Source of the DNA: Palsa-1233 sp040389605 | GTDB taxonomy: Bacteria > Gemmatimonadota > Gemmatimonadetes > Gemmatimonadales > GWC2-71-9 | Assembly (NCBI GenBank): GCA_040389605.1 | Contig: JAZJZU010000017.1 | Span: 31,081-95,080 of the forward strand | Direction: 5' to 3' | DNA: 64,000 bases | In this document: piece by piece, positions 1-7,646 of the stretch | Position numbering within the stretch: the stretch's first letter is position 1 | How the letters are laid out: each line of letters begins with the position of its first letter | Made by a program: the position numbers and the translations under genes | Notes under the pieces: generated by a model | Told to the model about the DNA's origin: nothing | What the model saw: the letters and a program-made list of their open reading frames with translations, nothing else | The model's database searches: none

Positions 1-1
1 G

Positions 2-319
2 CGACTTGAGCGCGAGGCCGTGGTCGCCCGCGAGCAACTCGACCGTGGTGCACCTGGCCCCTGGGGCGAACGACTCGAGCGAGCCGTGGCGGCCATCGAG
101 ACGCTGCGCGTGGGGCTGCTGCGGATGACCGCCGGTCACGCGAATGCCACGGCCATCACCGCCGAGCTGAACGCCGCGCGGGAACTTGCGGAGCGAATTG
201 ACTACCTGATGGCAGGCGAAGCCGATGTCGACGCGTTGCTCGCCGACGAGGTGGTGGGCCACCACCAGAGCACCCAGGCGCCGCCGATGAAGAGGGCCGC
301 GAGTACATCACTGGGGTAG
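2..319 (+). CDS. C-terminal end of an unidentified protein (5' truncated by window)
   Basis: The reading frame is open from base 2 to a TAG at 317-319, giving 105 residues with no start needed inside the window; a GTG at 20 is a possible but unlikely start. The sequence is helical and charged in the first 70 residues (LEREAVVAREQL, AARELAERIDYLMAG), like the C-terminal helical tail seen after kinase domains in some related bacteria, but no catalytic motif is present, so no function can be given. The last 39 codons run convergently into the 3' end of the PAP2 gene on the other strand (118-bp overlap), so the real stop may have been reached by loss of an earlier stop. Confidence 0.45.
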   Translation, partial: RLEREAVVAREQLDRGAPGPWGERLERAVAAIETLRVGLLRMTAGHANATAITAELNAARELAERIDYLMAGEADVDALLADEVVGHHQSTQAPPMKRAASTSLG

Positions 320-870
320 TGCACACCCAGGTAGAGTCGTGAGGCTCCGATCGCGAAGGGAGCCAGGAGGCCGATGGTTGCGAGTGCTCCCGCCAGCACG
401 CGACTCGTGACCAGCCGCGCGAGCAGGAGGAAGCCCAGCGTCCAGATGACCGGCGCCATCATCGTGTGGCCCGACGGGAAGGAATACCAGCCCGCGTCGC
501 CCAGCCGCGGGATGATCGCGGGACGCGGCCGGTGGAACATCCATTTGAGCAACAGGTAGAAGATCTCGCCGCCGACCCCGATCTGGAGATACCGCGCGGC
601 AGCCGTGCGGGCGCCGAGTCGCCAGAGCAGGAGGGCGATCCCAACCCCCATCGGCACTTCAAACACACCGTCCCCCGCGAGTGTGAACGCGAGCATCCAG
701 TTGGTGCCGGATTCCGTGCGCCAGGTGCCGATGGACCGGAGCAGGGCATCATCATACGGCTGGGTGGCGCCGAACGTGACCAGCAGCGCGAGCAGCACGA
801 AGAGTGCGACCCCTCCCAGCGCGATGCGGTGCAACCGATGTGGCGTGAACACGGTGCGGACCCTACCCAC
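202..870 (-). CDS. PAP2 superfamily phosphatase, membrane-bound
   Basis: This encodes a six-helix-type membrane lipid phosphatase of about 222 residues. All three PAP2 signature blocks are visible in order: KWMFHRPRP (K-x6-RP), SFPSGHTM (PSGH), and ASRLYLGVHYPSDV (SR-x5-H-x3-D), which form the phosphatase active site near the outer face of the membrane. Likely substrates are phosphatidic acid, undecaprenyl pyrophosphate or similar lipids; the exact one cannot be read from sequence. I chose the GTG at 870, which overlaps the ClC stop by 8 nt and suggests translational coupling; the longer in-frame ATG at 963 would overlap ClC by 100 nt and adds a non-conserved stretch. Last gene of the marR operon. 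Confidence 0.88.
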   Translation of the reverse strand: MGRVRTVFTPHRLHRIALGGVALFVLLALLVTFGATQPYDDALLRSIGTWRTESGTNWMLAFTLAGDGVFEVPMGVGIALLLWRLGARTAAARYLQIGVGGEIFYLLLKWMFHRPRPAIIPRLGDAGWYSFPSGHTMMAPVIWTLGFLLLARLVTSRVLAGALATIGLLAPFAIGASRLYLGVHYPSDVLAALFIGGAWVLWWWPTTSSASNASTSASPAIR

Positions 871-2656
871 GAAAGAAGTTGCGCGCGAGGTGCTCAACCG
901 ACAGCGCCGGTTGCCGATCCTCGGCGGCTCGAAGTCTCGGCGCGTGGGCATACAGCAGGTCACTGCGCGTCAGGATCCCCACCACGCGTGACGGTGCAGC
1001 CGGATCGACCACAGGCAGTCGACCCACGCCTTCACGTACCATAATGTCGGCCGCTTCCCGAAGGGACTGTCCCGGCGCCACGATGATCGGTGGGCGATGA
1101 ATGAGCGCCCGAAGAGGCAGGTCGCCAGAAACGCCGATCAGGTCGCGGCGCGTGATGACCCCCAGGAGGTCTCCGGTAGTGTCGACCACTGGAAACCCCT
1201 GATGGTGGCTGCGTTCATCCGAATCGAGCGCGGCAAGCAAGGTCTCGACCCCACGCGATGCGTCGAGTGTGATCACCGGATGCGACATCGCACTCCCGAC
1301 GGTGACCCGGGTGAGGTAGTCGGTCTCGTATTCATCCGGAACAATCACCCCGCGACGCGCCAGCTTCTCCGTCATAATGGTGTACCGATTGAAGATCCTG
1401 GAGATGAGCGCCGCCGAGGTGCAACCCGCCAGCAGCGGGAGCAACCCCAGGGGCTGTCGCGTGGTCTCGAAGGCAAAGACTACCGATGTCAGGAGTGCGC
1501 GTGACGCACCGGCAAACATCGCCGCCATCCCCACCAGCGCCGCCACGGGCGGCGAGATGCCCAGTGCGGGAAACCGTGCGGCGAGCAGGGCGCCGGCTAT
1601 CGCCCCGATGCCGCTGCCGAAGGTGAAGAGTGGTGCCAGCGTGCCTCCCGAGGTGCCACTACCGAGGTAGCCCACCCAGGCGATGAACTTGAGCACCACG
1701 AGCACCGCGAGCGTGCCGAGGGCCAGTCGGCCCGCGAGCGCGTCGAGAATGTTGTAGACACCGATGCCGAGAATTCGTGGCTCCACGAGCCCCAGCACAC
1801 CAACCACTGCGGCCCCGAGCATCGGCCACCACATCCAGTGAATCGGTATCCGTTCGTAGAAATCCTCCACCAGATAGAGCGCGCGTGAAATCCCCACGGC
1901 CACCAGGCCCACAAGGCCGCCAAGCGCAGCATAGCAGGCCAGTGCCGTGCCGGTCGGCTCGCTGACCTGTGGCATCGGAAAGACCGGCGCTCCGCCCAGC
2001 AGGACGAGCCGCACTGCGGTGGCCGCGCAGGCAGCGAGGGCCACCGGAATGATCGACCGTGCCCGGAACTCGAACAACAGCAGTTCCACCGCCAGCAGTA
2101 CCGCGGCGACCGGCGTTCCGAAGGTCGCGGCCATACCCGCCGTGGCACCCGCCGCGAGCAATGTCTTGCGTTCGTCGGCGGTGACGTGCATCAACTGCCC
2201 CAGCAATGACCCGAGCGCGCCGCCCGTCGCAATGATCGGCCCTTCCGCACCGAACGGCCCACCGGTTCCGATGGCGATAGCCGCCGACAGCGGCTTGAGC
2301 ACGGTCAGCTTGGCGGGAATGCGCGAGTCGCCGTGAAGGATCCGATCGATGACTTCCGGGATGCCGTGTCCGCGGATCGCCTCCGAGCCCCACCGCGCCA
2401 TAATGCCGATCAGCAGGGCTCCCACGAGGGGCACGACCACGATCCGGAATCCGCCGACAAACAGCGACGCATCGGCGGGCGCGAATGAGAGGGTGCCGGC
2501 AAAGGCGAGATGGGTGATCAGGTTGATCATCGCAATCAGGAAGGCGGCGACGGCACCCCCGGCCAATCCGACCCCGACCGCGAGCGCGGTGATGAGCAGG
2601 AGTCGTTGCTGATTCGCGACTTCTCCCCGTGGAGAGGGCGGCTCGTGGCGACTCAC
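863..2656 (-). CDS. ClC-family chloride channel/transporter with two CBS domains
   Basis: The protein has 597 residues. Residues about 20-430 are the ClC membrane core with the selectivity-filter blocks GHGIPE (position 96, usually GSGIP), GPFGAEGP (with the gating glutamate at E138) and GTSGGTLAPLF. Residues about 445-585 are a tandem CBS pair (VGSAMSHPVITLD and HRPPIIVAPGQSLREAADIM), a cytosolic nucleotide-sensing module found in a subset of bacterial ClCs. It should exchange or conduct Cl- or another anion across the inner membrane. The replacement of the filter serine by histidine is unusual and could alter anion preference. The ATG at 2656 overlaps the stop of the upstream zinc-ribbon gene by 4 nt. 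Confidence 0.93.
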   Translation of the reverse strand: MSRHEPPSPRGEVANQQRLLLITALAVGVGLAGGAVAAFLIAMINLITHLAFAGTLSFAPADASLFVGGFRIVVVPLVGALLIGIMARWGSEAIRGHGIPEVIDRILHGDSRIPAKLTVLKPLSAAIAIGTGGPFGAEGPIIATGGALGSLLGQLMHVTADERKTLLAAGATAGMAATFGTPVAAVLLAVELLLFEFRARSIIPVALAACAATAVRLVLLGGAPVFPMPQVSEPTGTALACYAALGGLVGLVAVGISRALYLVEDFYERIPIHWMWWPMLGAAVVGVLGLVEPRILGIGVYNILDALAGRLALGTLAVLVVLKFIAWVGYLGSGTSGGTLAPLFTFGSGIGAIAGALLAARFPALGISPPVAALVGMAAMFAGASRALLTSVVFAFETTRQPLGLLPLLAGCTSAALISRIFNRYTIMTEKLARRGVIVPDEYETDYLTRVTVGSAMSHPVITLDASRGVETLLAALDSDERSHHQGFPVVDTTGDLLGVITRRDLIGVSGDLPLRALIHRPPIIVAPGQSLREAADIMVREGVGRLPVVDPAAPSRVVGILTRSDLLYAHAPRLRAAEDRQPALSVEHLARNFFRG

Positions 2657-3042
2657 CGACTGGTGACTTTCAGGATCAGGCCACGCCGGCAGCTGTCACA
2701 GTTCATCTCGATGGGTTCATCGGGCTGGCGATAGCCGAAGCCACCGCCGATCCGGTTCTTCACGTCACACGCGGGGCAGGCGAGCCGCATCGGCTTGAGT
2801 CGCGCGGCGGCACGCAGCTGCCTGACGGCGGCCACGATGCCGACCAGCAGCATCAACGGGATGCCCACGAGGTGGATGATCGGGATCGGGATCAGCATTG
2901 CGGCTCCCGCCAGCCCGAGCAACAGGAAGACGCCTGCGCGCATCGCGCGTTGCGCCGGCGTGAAACGTTGCAGGATGCCGGGCGCAGTGCTGACTGCACC
3001 ACCACCCGATTCCAGGGTCACCGTAACGGGTTCGTTTGCCAT
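2653..3042 (-). CDS. Hypothetical two-helix membrane protein with C-terminal zinc ribbon
   Basis: A 129-residue protein of unknown function. The middle holds two hydrophobic segments (about residues 33-50 and 50-70, AGVFLLLGLAGAAMLIPIPI and VGIPLMLLVGIV), and the C terminus holds two cysteine pairs, CPAC and CDSC, about 25 residues apart, typical of a zinc ribbon facing the cytoplasm. It starts 2 nt after the marR stop and ends in a 4-nt overlap with the ClC start, so it is firmly part of that operon. I recognise no named family. Confidence 0.7.
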   Translation of the reverse strand: MANEPVTVTLESGGGAVSTAPGILQRFTPAQRAMRAGVFLLLGLAGAAMLIPIPIIHLVGIPLMLLVGIVAAVRQLRAAARLKPMRLACPACDVKNRIGGGFGYRQPDEPIEMNCDSCRRGLILKVTSR

Positions 3043-3044
3043 GG

Positions 3045-3509
3045 TCAGCGATTCTCGAAGAGAAGGGGCGCCAGTTCAGGGTGCAACCCGAGGCGCGTGA
3101 TGAGCGGGGTGAGTGACTTCACAAGGAGCCGGACCTCGCGCAACGACATCGCATCAAGCGCCTCAAGCAGGATCTCCACAGCTGCTTTGGGAGCCCGTGC
3201 AAGCAAGCGACGGCCCGCTGGGGTTATTGACAGGACCGCGCGTCGGCCATCCAGCGGCGAGCGTTCCTTGAGCACGTAGCCGGCAGCGACGAGTCGAGTC
3301 AGCAGTGCCGAGATCGTATTGGGGCGCGCGCGAAGCCGCTCGGCCAGCTCTGCCACCGAGGGATGGCCTGCGGCCGAGAGCTGACGGAGCAGAAAGAGCT
3401 GGGCATTGGTGATGCCGGTGGTCGACTCGACTTCCCGGGCAGAGAAATCGAGGACCCCCACGAGGGCGCGGATGAGCTGCAGCGATTCGTCACGCATTCG
3501 ATTTTGCAT
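3045..3509 (-). CDS. MarR-family transcriptional regulator
   Basis: The product is about 154 residues with the winged-helix core SVAELAERLRARPNTISALL (recognition helix) followed by the wing LDGRRAVLSITPAGRRL, the hallmark of MarR repressors. It heads the operon with the zinc-ribbon protein, ClC and PAP2, which are its probable targets together with itself. The start at ATG 3509 is chosen because a promoter-like pair ends about 7 nt upstream, so the transcript may begin at or next to the ATG (leaderless); ATG 3497 and an in-frame start at 3545 are alternatives. The ligand is unknown. Confidence 0.85.
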   Translation of the reverse strand: MQNRMRDESLQLIRALVGVLDFSAREVESTTGITNAQLFLLRQLSAAGHPSVAELAERLRARPNTISALLTRLVAAGYVLKERSPLDGRRAVLSITPAGRRLLARAPKAAVEILLEALDAMSLREVRLLVKSLTPLITRLGLHPELAPLLFENR

Positions 3510-3545
3510 CAACGTTGATATATAATCGCCCACCCCCCGGTTCAA
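3508..3545 (-). promoter_or_regulatory. marR operon promoter with overlapping palindromic operator
   Basis: On the minus strand TTGAAC (3540-3545) is followed after 17 nt by TATATC (3517-3522), a plausible -35/-10 pair. A perfect 12-bp palindrome, ATCAACGTTGAT, at 3508-3519 covers the end of the -10 and the start codon at 3509. Its size and position fit a MarR dimer site, so autorepression is likely. No Shine-Dalgarno sequence lies before the ATG. Confidence 0.6.
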
Positions 3546-3599
3546 GCCAGAGGGCCTGTGCCTTCAGGAAGGGTGGGCTCCCGACCCCCCCTCCGGCGG

Positions 3600-4675
3600 T
3601 CAGCGACCCATTTCTGCCCGGATCGCGGCAACAAACTCCTCCACGTCACCCTCGCTATGGGCCCAGCTGGTCATCCAGCGAACTTCGCCGGTGGCCTCAT
3701 CCCAGACATAGAAATGGAATCGCTCCTGGAGTCGTTCGGTGACGGCGCGGGGGAGCACCGCGAAGACGGCACTGCCTTCGACGGCCTGCGTCACCCGGAC
3801 ACCTGCCACCTCGCGCACGCCATCGGCGAGCCTCTGCGCCAGCGCGTTCGCGTGCTGCGCGTTCGCGAGCCAGCGATCCTCCTCGCCCAGCGCAAGAATC
3901 TGGGCGGCCAGGAAGCGCATCTTCGACGCCAGTTGCGCCGACTGCTTGCGAAGAAACTTCAGCTCGCCGTGCAGCGACGGATTGAGCACGACCACAGCCT
4001 CGGCGCCCATCCCGCCGTTCTTCGTCGCGCCGTAGGAGACGATATCGACGCCGACGTCGGTGGTGAAGGCGCGCACCGNNNNNNNNNNCTAAATCAGCCA
4101 TTGACCGTGAGCTGACGGAGAATGGCGAGTGATGCGGCGGCGTTGGCGATGCGTGCCCCATCCATATGCACTCGCATCCCCAGTTCCCGCGCCGTGGCGC
4201 AGATGGCCGCCACTTCATCCCGGGTATAGACGGTGCCGTATTCCGTGACCTGCGTGATGGAGACGGCCGCGGGTTGCACGTGGTGTTCATTGCCGATCCC
4301 GCTCGCTGCGGCACGAATGAGGGCCGGCGTCAACTTGGCATCGGGCGTTGGAACATCGATCAATTTGCAGCCAGCCATCAGTTCCGGTGCACCGCACTCG
4401 TCGACCTGGATGTGCGCCTGTGCCGTACAGATCACGGCCTGCCACGGACGCACAAGTGCCCTCAGCGCAATCACATTCGCGCCGGTGCCGTTCCACGCCA
4501 GGAAGCTCTCGGCCTCATTGCCGAACTGACCCCGGAGCCACTCCCGTGCGCGCGCCGTCCACGGATCATCACCGTATGCCACGGCCGGACCTTCGTTCGC
4601 GGCCACCAGCGCCGACAGCACGGCGGGATGCGCAGGAGCCGTGTTGTCGCTCGCGAATTCGCGCGGCAGGCTCAC
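3600..4675 (-). CDS. Low-specificity threonine aldolase-like PLP enzyme, interrupted by an assembly gap
   Basis: Two halves flank the N run at 4079-4088. The N-terminal half (ATG 4675) has the fold-I start ASDNTAPAHP, the glycine-rich WNGTGANV and the PLP-aspartate block HMDGARIANAA. The C-terminal half (3600-4076) carries the PLP lysine in SYGATKNGGMGAEAV. This is the beta-eliminating lyase/threonine aldolase pattern, cleaving L-threonine or allo-threonine to glycine and acetaldehyde. The two pieces are out of register across the 10 placeholder Ns, and the last about 35 nt before the gap (4089-4123) encode ILRQLTVNG then stop, which does not fit the family; I read this as a bad contig end, not a real pseudogene. 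The ATG overlaps the glyoxalase gene stop by 4 nt. Confidence 0.8.
4079..4088. other. Assembly gap (10 N)
   Basis: A run of ten undetermined bases splits the threonine aldolase gene. The length is probably a placeholder. Confidence 0.99.
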
Positions 4676-5055
4676 GGCGCGTCCTCTGCTGGCGGATCGG
4701 TCACGTTGTCCTCCCAGAGCGCGAGGATATTGCCGTCAGGATCGGCCACCATCGCCATAATCCCGAATCCCTGCTGAGTCGGTTCCGCGATGAAGCGGAC
4801 GTCCTTCTCACCGAGTCGCGTGCAGAGCGACAGCAGGTCGGTGACGGCAAAGGTGATCCCGGTGTGACGGCCCACCAGCGCCTTCGCGTCGGGATGCAGC
4901 GCCGGATGCACGCCGAGATGCGGCGGTCCCTCGAGAAACTCGAATCCGAAGGATCCCTGCTTCCAGAGAGGTAGTCCGAGCTGGTCTTCGTAGAAGACTC
5001 GCGCCCGTTCGAGATCGGTGACGAAAATGGCGAACGAATGCAGGGTGGGCGTCAT
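4672..5055 (-). CDS. Glyoxalase/bleomycin-resistance (VOC) fold protein
   Basis: A 127-residue single VOC-domain protein. The start HSFAIFVTDLERARVFYEDQ and the end MVADPDGNILALWED are the two beta-alpha-beta modules of the fold; the final glutamate-rich block normally supplies a metal ligand. Function in the family ranges from glyoxalase to dioxygenase and epimerase, so no substrate can be assigned. The ATG at 5055 lies in a 4-nt overlap with the queG stop, and its own stop overlaps the threonine aldolase start, placing it in the five-gene operon. Confidence 0.82.
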   Translation of the reverse strand: MTPTLHSFAIFVTDLERARVFYEDQLGLPLWKQGSFGFEFLEGPPHLGVHPALHPDAKALVGRHTGITFAVTDLLSLCTRLGEKDVRFIAEPTQQGFGIMAMVADPDGNILALWEDNVTDPPAEDAP

Positions 5056-6002
5056 CGTTGGTCCGGAATGTTGCGCGACCCGATGGCCGCGCGAACGTTT
5101 CGGCGCATCCGGTCGAGGCCGGGACGCGCCAGGGGTGTGTCGCCGAAGCGCTGCTGGAATTCGGCGTCGGTGAGCGACTCGAAGGCATCCGGATCGCGGC
5201 CATCGGGATCCGGTCGCCGGGCAAACTCGGCCACGGTCGTGGGCGAGGCCAACTTTTCGTTCCAGGGACAGACGCTGTTGCACACATCGCAACCGAAGGC
5301 CCAACCATCCCACGCTGGAAGCAATGCCTCGGGCAACGACTGCTTCGATTCAATGGTGAGGTAGGAAAGGCACCGCGTTGCGTCGAGCACGCGCTCGTCG
5401 ACAAACGCGTCGGTCGGGCAGGCATCGAGGCAGCGCGTGCAGGTGCCGCAGCGATCGAGGTCGAGCGGGGCATCGATCTCGAGCGGCAGGTCGGTGAACA
5501 CCGTCCCGATGAAGGTCCACGATCCGATTCGCGGATGAATCAGCATCGTGTTCTTGCCGATCCAGCCGAGGCCCGCGCGTTCACCAAGCTCGCGCTCGGG
5601 CACTGGCCCGTCATCGATCCAGACGTGCGCCAGTCCGGCACCGCGGCCTTTCAGCCACTCGGCCAGATGATGCAGCCGCCCGTGCGTCACGAGGTGATAG
5701 TCGGTTCCGCGAGCGTAGCGCGCCACCTTGAAGCGTTCGTCGGGCTTCGGCAGCTCCGAGGCAGGCGCCGCGTAGTTCTCGAGTACCACGACGGCGCGGA
5801 TTGCCCCGGGTGTCACGGTCGCGGGCGATTTCCGCTTGCGGGCCTGGCGGTGCAGATAGCGCATCGTGCCACCGTAGCCGGCTGCGAGCCAATGATCGAG
5901 CGCGTCGCCCCGGCGGCTCGGCGCGAGATCGACGATTCCACACGCCACGAATCCGATCCTGAGCGCCTCCGCCCGGACCTCGGTGGATGTCGCAGGCGTC
6001 AC
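5052..6002 (-). CDS. queG: Epoxyqueuosine reductase QueG
   Basis: The product (316 residues) performs the last step of queuosine tRNA modification, reducing epoxyqueuosine to queuosine with cobalamin and two [4Fe-4S] clusters. The first ferredoxin motif is CGTCTRCLDACP, and the second is completed by CDVCNSVCP; upstream are the conserved ARGTDYHLVTHGRLHHLAEW and DDGPVPERELGERAGLGWIG segments that bind the cofactor. Length matches the family. No other queuosine gene is nearby. ATG 6002 overlaps the NDH-2 stop by 4 nt. Confidence 0.95.
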   Translation of the reverse strand: MTPATSTEVRAEALRIGFVACGIVDLAPSRRGDALDHWLAAGYGGTMRYLHRQARKRKSPATVTPGAIRAVVVLENYAAPASELPKPDERFKVARYARGTDYHLVTHGRLHHLAEWLKGRGAGLAHVWIDDGPVPERELGERAGLGWIGKNTMLIHPRIGSWTFIGTVFTDLPLEIDAPLDLDRCGTCTRCLDACPTDAFVDERVLDATRCLSYLTIESKQSLPEALLPAWDGWAFGCDVCNSVCPWNEKLASPTTVAEFARRPDPDGRDPDAFESLTDAEFQQRFGDTPLARPGLDRMRRNVRAAIGSRNIPDQR

Positions 6003-7291
6003 GAGGGTGGCGCGATCACACGCGCGGCGTATTCACCGGTCTCCCCGGTGATCAATCGGGCGCCGCTGCCGAAAGTGAGATACGACCAGCCATACTCGAT
6101 CAGCACAAGTAACCGGTTGCGGAAGCCGATGAGATACGTGAGATGGATGAAGACCCACGTGAACCAGGCCAGGAAGCCCCCGAAGTGGAGCCGGCCCAGG
6201 TTCGCGACGGCCTGCCCCCGACCGATGACGGCGAGTTCCCCCTTGTTCCAGTAGCGGAACGGCGCCCGGGGCTTGCCGGCGATCGTGGTCTTGATGGCGC
6301 GCGCCGTGTACTGGCCCATCTGGATGGCCGTCGGTGCCACCGCGGGGTCGGGTGCGCTGGCACCGGCGAGGGTATGCGCCGCCGCGTCGCCGAGCACGAA
6401 GAGGTCGGGATGCCCAGGGACCGTGCAGTCGGCCTCGACAATCACGCGGCCCTGACGATCCTGCGGTGCGCCGAGCGTGGTCAGCAGCGGCGAGGCCTGA
6501 TTCCCTGCGGCCCAGACGACCGTGGTCGAAGGGATGCGCCAGCCGGAGGCCTCGACCGCATCCTCGTGCACGGCGGTGACGAGGGTGTTCTCCCGCACTT
6601 CGACGCCGAGATTGCGGAGATCGCGCTTGGCCCGTTCGGAGAGCTTGGGCGGATAGGTCGAGAGAATCCGCGGTCCGCCCTCGAGCAGGAGTACGGTTGC
6701 CTCCCGGGGGTCGATATGGCGGAAGTCGCGCGCCAGCGCAAAGCGACGGATTTCGGCGAGCGCCCCGGCCACCTCGACACCAGTGGGTCCGCCACCCACC
6801 ACCACGAAGGTCAGGTACTGGTGTCGCAACTTCGGGTCGGGCTCGCGTTCCGCGCGTTCAAACGCCAGCAGCACCCGTCGCCGGATTTCCAGGGCGTCCT
6901 CGATGCTCTTGAGCCCCGGGGCAAAGGCCTCCCACTCGGGGTGGCCGAAGTAGGCGTGACGCGCTCCGGTAGCCACGGCGCAGTAGTCGTACGCAATGCT
7001 GGCTCCGTCGGCGAGCAGCACCGACTTCCCGACGGGATCGATGCTTACGGCCTCACCGAGGAGCACTTCGACATTCTCCTGCTTCCGCAGAATGGAACGG
7101 ATCGGCGAGGCGATGTCGGCGGGGTTGAGCGCGGCAGTGGCCACCTGGTAGAGCATGGGCTGGAACAGGTGGTGGTTGCGGCGGTCGATCATCGTGATCC
7201 GGACCGGTGCGCGGCGCAGTCCCTTGGCCAGATACAATCCGGCGAAGCCCCCGCCCACGATCACCACGTGCGGCCTGGAATCGGTGGTCAT
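5999..7291 (-). CDS. ndh: Type II NADH dehydrogenase (NDH-2), FAD-dependent
   Basis: A 430-residue two-dinucleotide-binding-domain flavoprotein. The FAD motif VIVGGGFAGLYLAKGL is at the N terminus (about residue 9), the second Rossmann motif FVVVGGGPTGVEVAGAL sits mid-protein, and VFVLGDAAA-like LFVLGDAAAH closes the FAD site. A C-terminal hydrophobic stretch (FLAWFTWVFIHLTYLIGF) is the membrane anchor typical of the NDH-2 family. It should oxidise NADH and reduce quinone without pumping protons. The start at ATG 7291 overlaps the upstream small gene stop by 4 nt; the frame continues upstream but without conservation. Confidence 0.92.
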   Translation of the reverse strand: MTTDSRPHVVIVGGGFAGLYLAKGLRRAPVRITMIDRRNHHLFQPMLYQVATAALNPADIASPIRSILRKQENVEVLLGEAVSIDPVGKSVLLADGASIAYDYCAVATGARHAYFGHPEWEAFAPGLKSIEDALEIRRRVLLAFERAEREPDPKLRHQYLTFVVVGGGPTGVEVAGALAEIRRFALARDFRHIDPREATVLLLEGGPRILSTYPPKLSERAKRDLRNLGVEVRENTLVTAVHEDAVEASGWRIPSTTVVWAAGNQASPLLTTLGAPQDRQGRVIVEADCTVPGHPDLFVLGDAAAHTLAGASAPDPAVAPTAIQMGQYTARAIKTTIAGKPRAPFRYWNKGELAVIGRGQAVANLGRLHFGGFLAWFTWVFIHLTYLIGFRNRLLVLIEYGWSYLTFGSGARLITGETGEYAARVIAPPS

Positions 7292-7578
7292 AGCCCCATC
7301 GTCTCCCGGCGCCAGCGCGCGAACCGGATGACATCCTCCGCCGGGGGCACGGCGGCCTCGTCGCCGTAGGCCGTGTACATCCGCCAGCGGAGGTAGTGGG
7401 GATCGGGGAGCGGCAGGAAAGGCGACAGCCGGAACCAGTGCTGGCGGCGGAACGCCCAGGCCGTCCGCAGCAGGTCGATCGCCAGGCGCGGCGATACCAG
7501 CGCACGGAGTGCCAGCGACGCGGTCAGGGCGCTCCAGGACCCGCGATAGCGGGAGTCGAGGTCGGGGTGCGGATTCAC
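7288..7578 (-). CDS. Conserved hypothetical small protein
   Basis: A 96-residue basic, tryptophan-rich protein (WSALTASLALRALVSPRLAI, WRMYTAYGDEAAVPPAEDVI) with no recognised domain. I chose the GTG at 7578; an upstream ATG at 7614 adds 12 residues and would run into the promoter of the divergent aminotransferase gene. Its stop overlaps the NDH-2 start by 4 nt, so it is the first gene of the ndh-queG operon. Confidence 0.6.
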   Translation of the reverse strand: MNPHPDLDSRYRGSWSALTASLALRALVSPRLAIDLLRTAWAFRRQHWFRLSPFLPLPDPHYLRWRMYTAYGDEAAVPPAEDVIRFARWRRETMGL

Positions 7579-7633
7579 CGGATGGAACGTAGGGCAGCGA
7601 TGGGCCGGTGTCATCCCGAAGGGGAGCCGTCCC

Positions 7634-7639
7634 TATATT
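7634..7639 (+). promoter_or_regulatory. -10 element, probable leaderless transcript
   Basis: TATATT lies 7 nt before the ATG at 7647 and no Shine-Dalgarno sequence is present, so transcription would start at or very near the start codon. No convincing -35 is visible. Confidence 0.4.
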
Positions 7640-7646
7640 TCCGCCG

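Noticed and set aside
3600..4675. True pseudogene call for threonine aldolase
   Set aside because: The break coincides with placeholder Ns and both halves keep catalytic residues.
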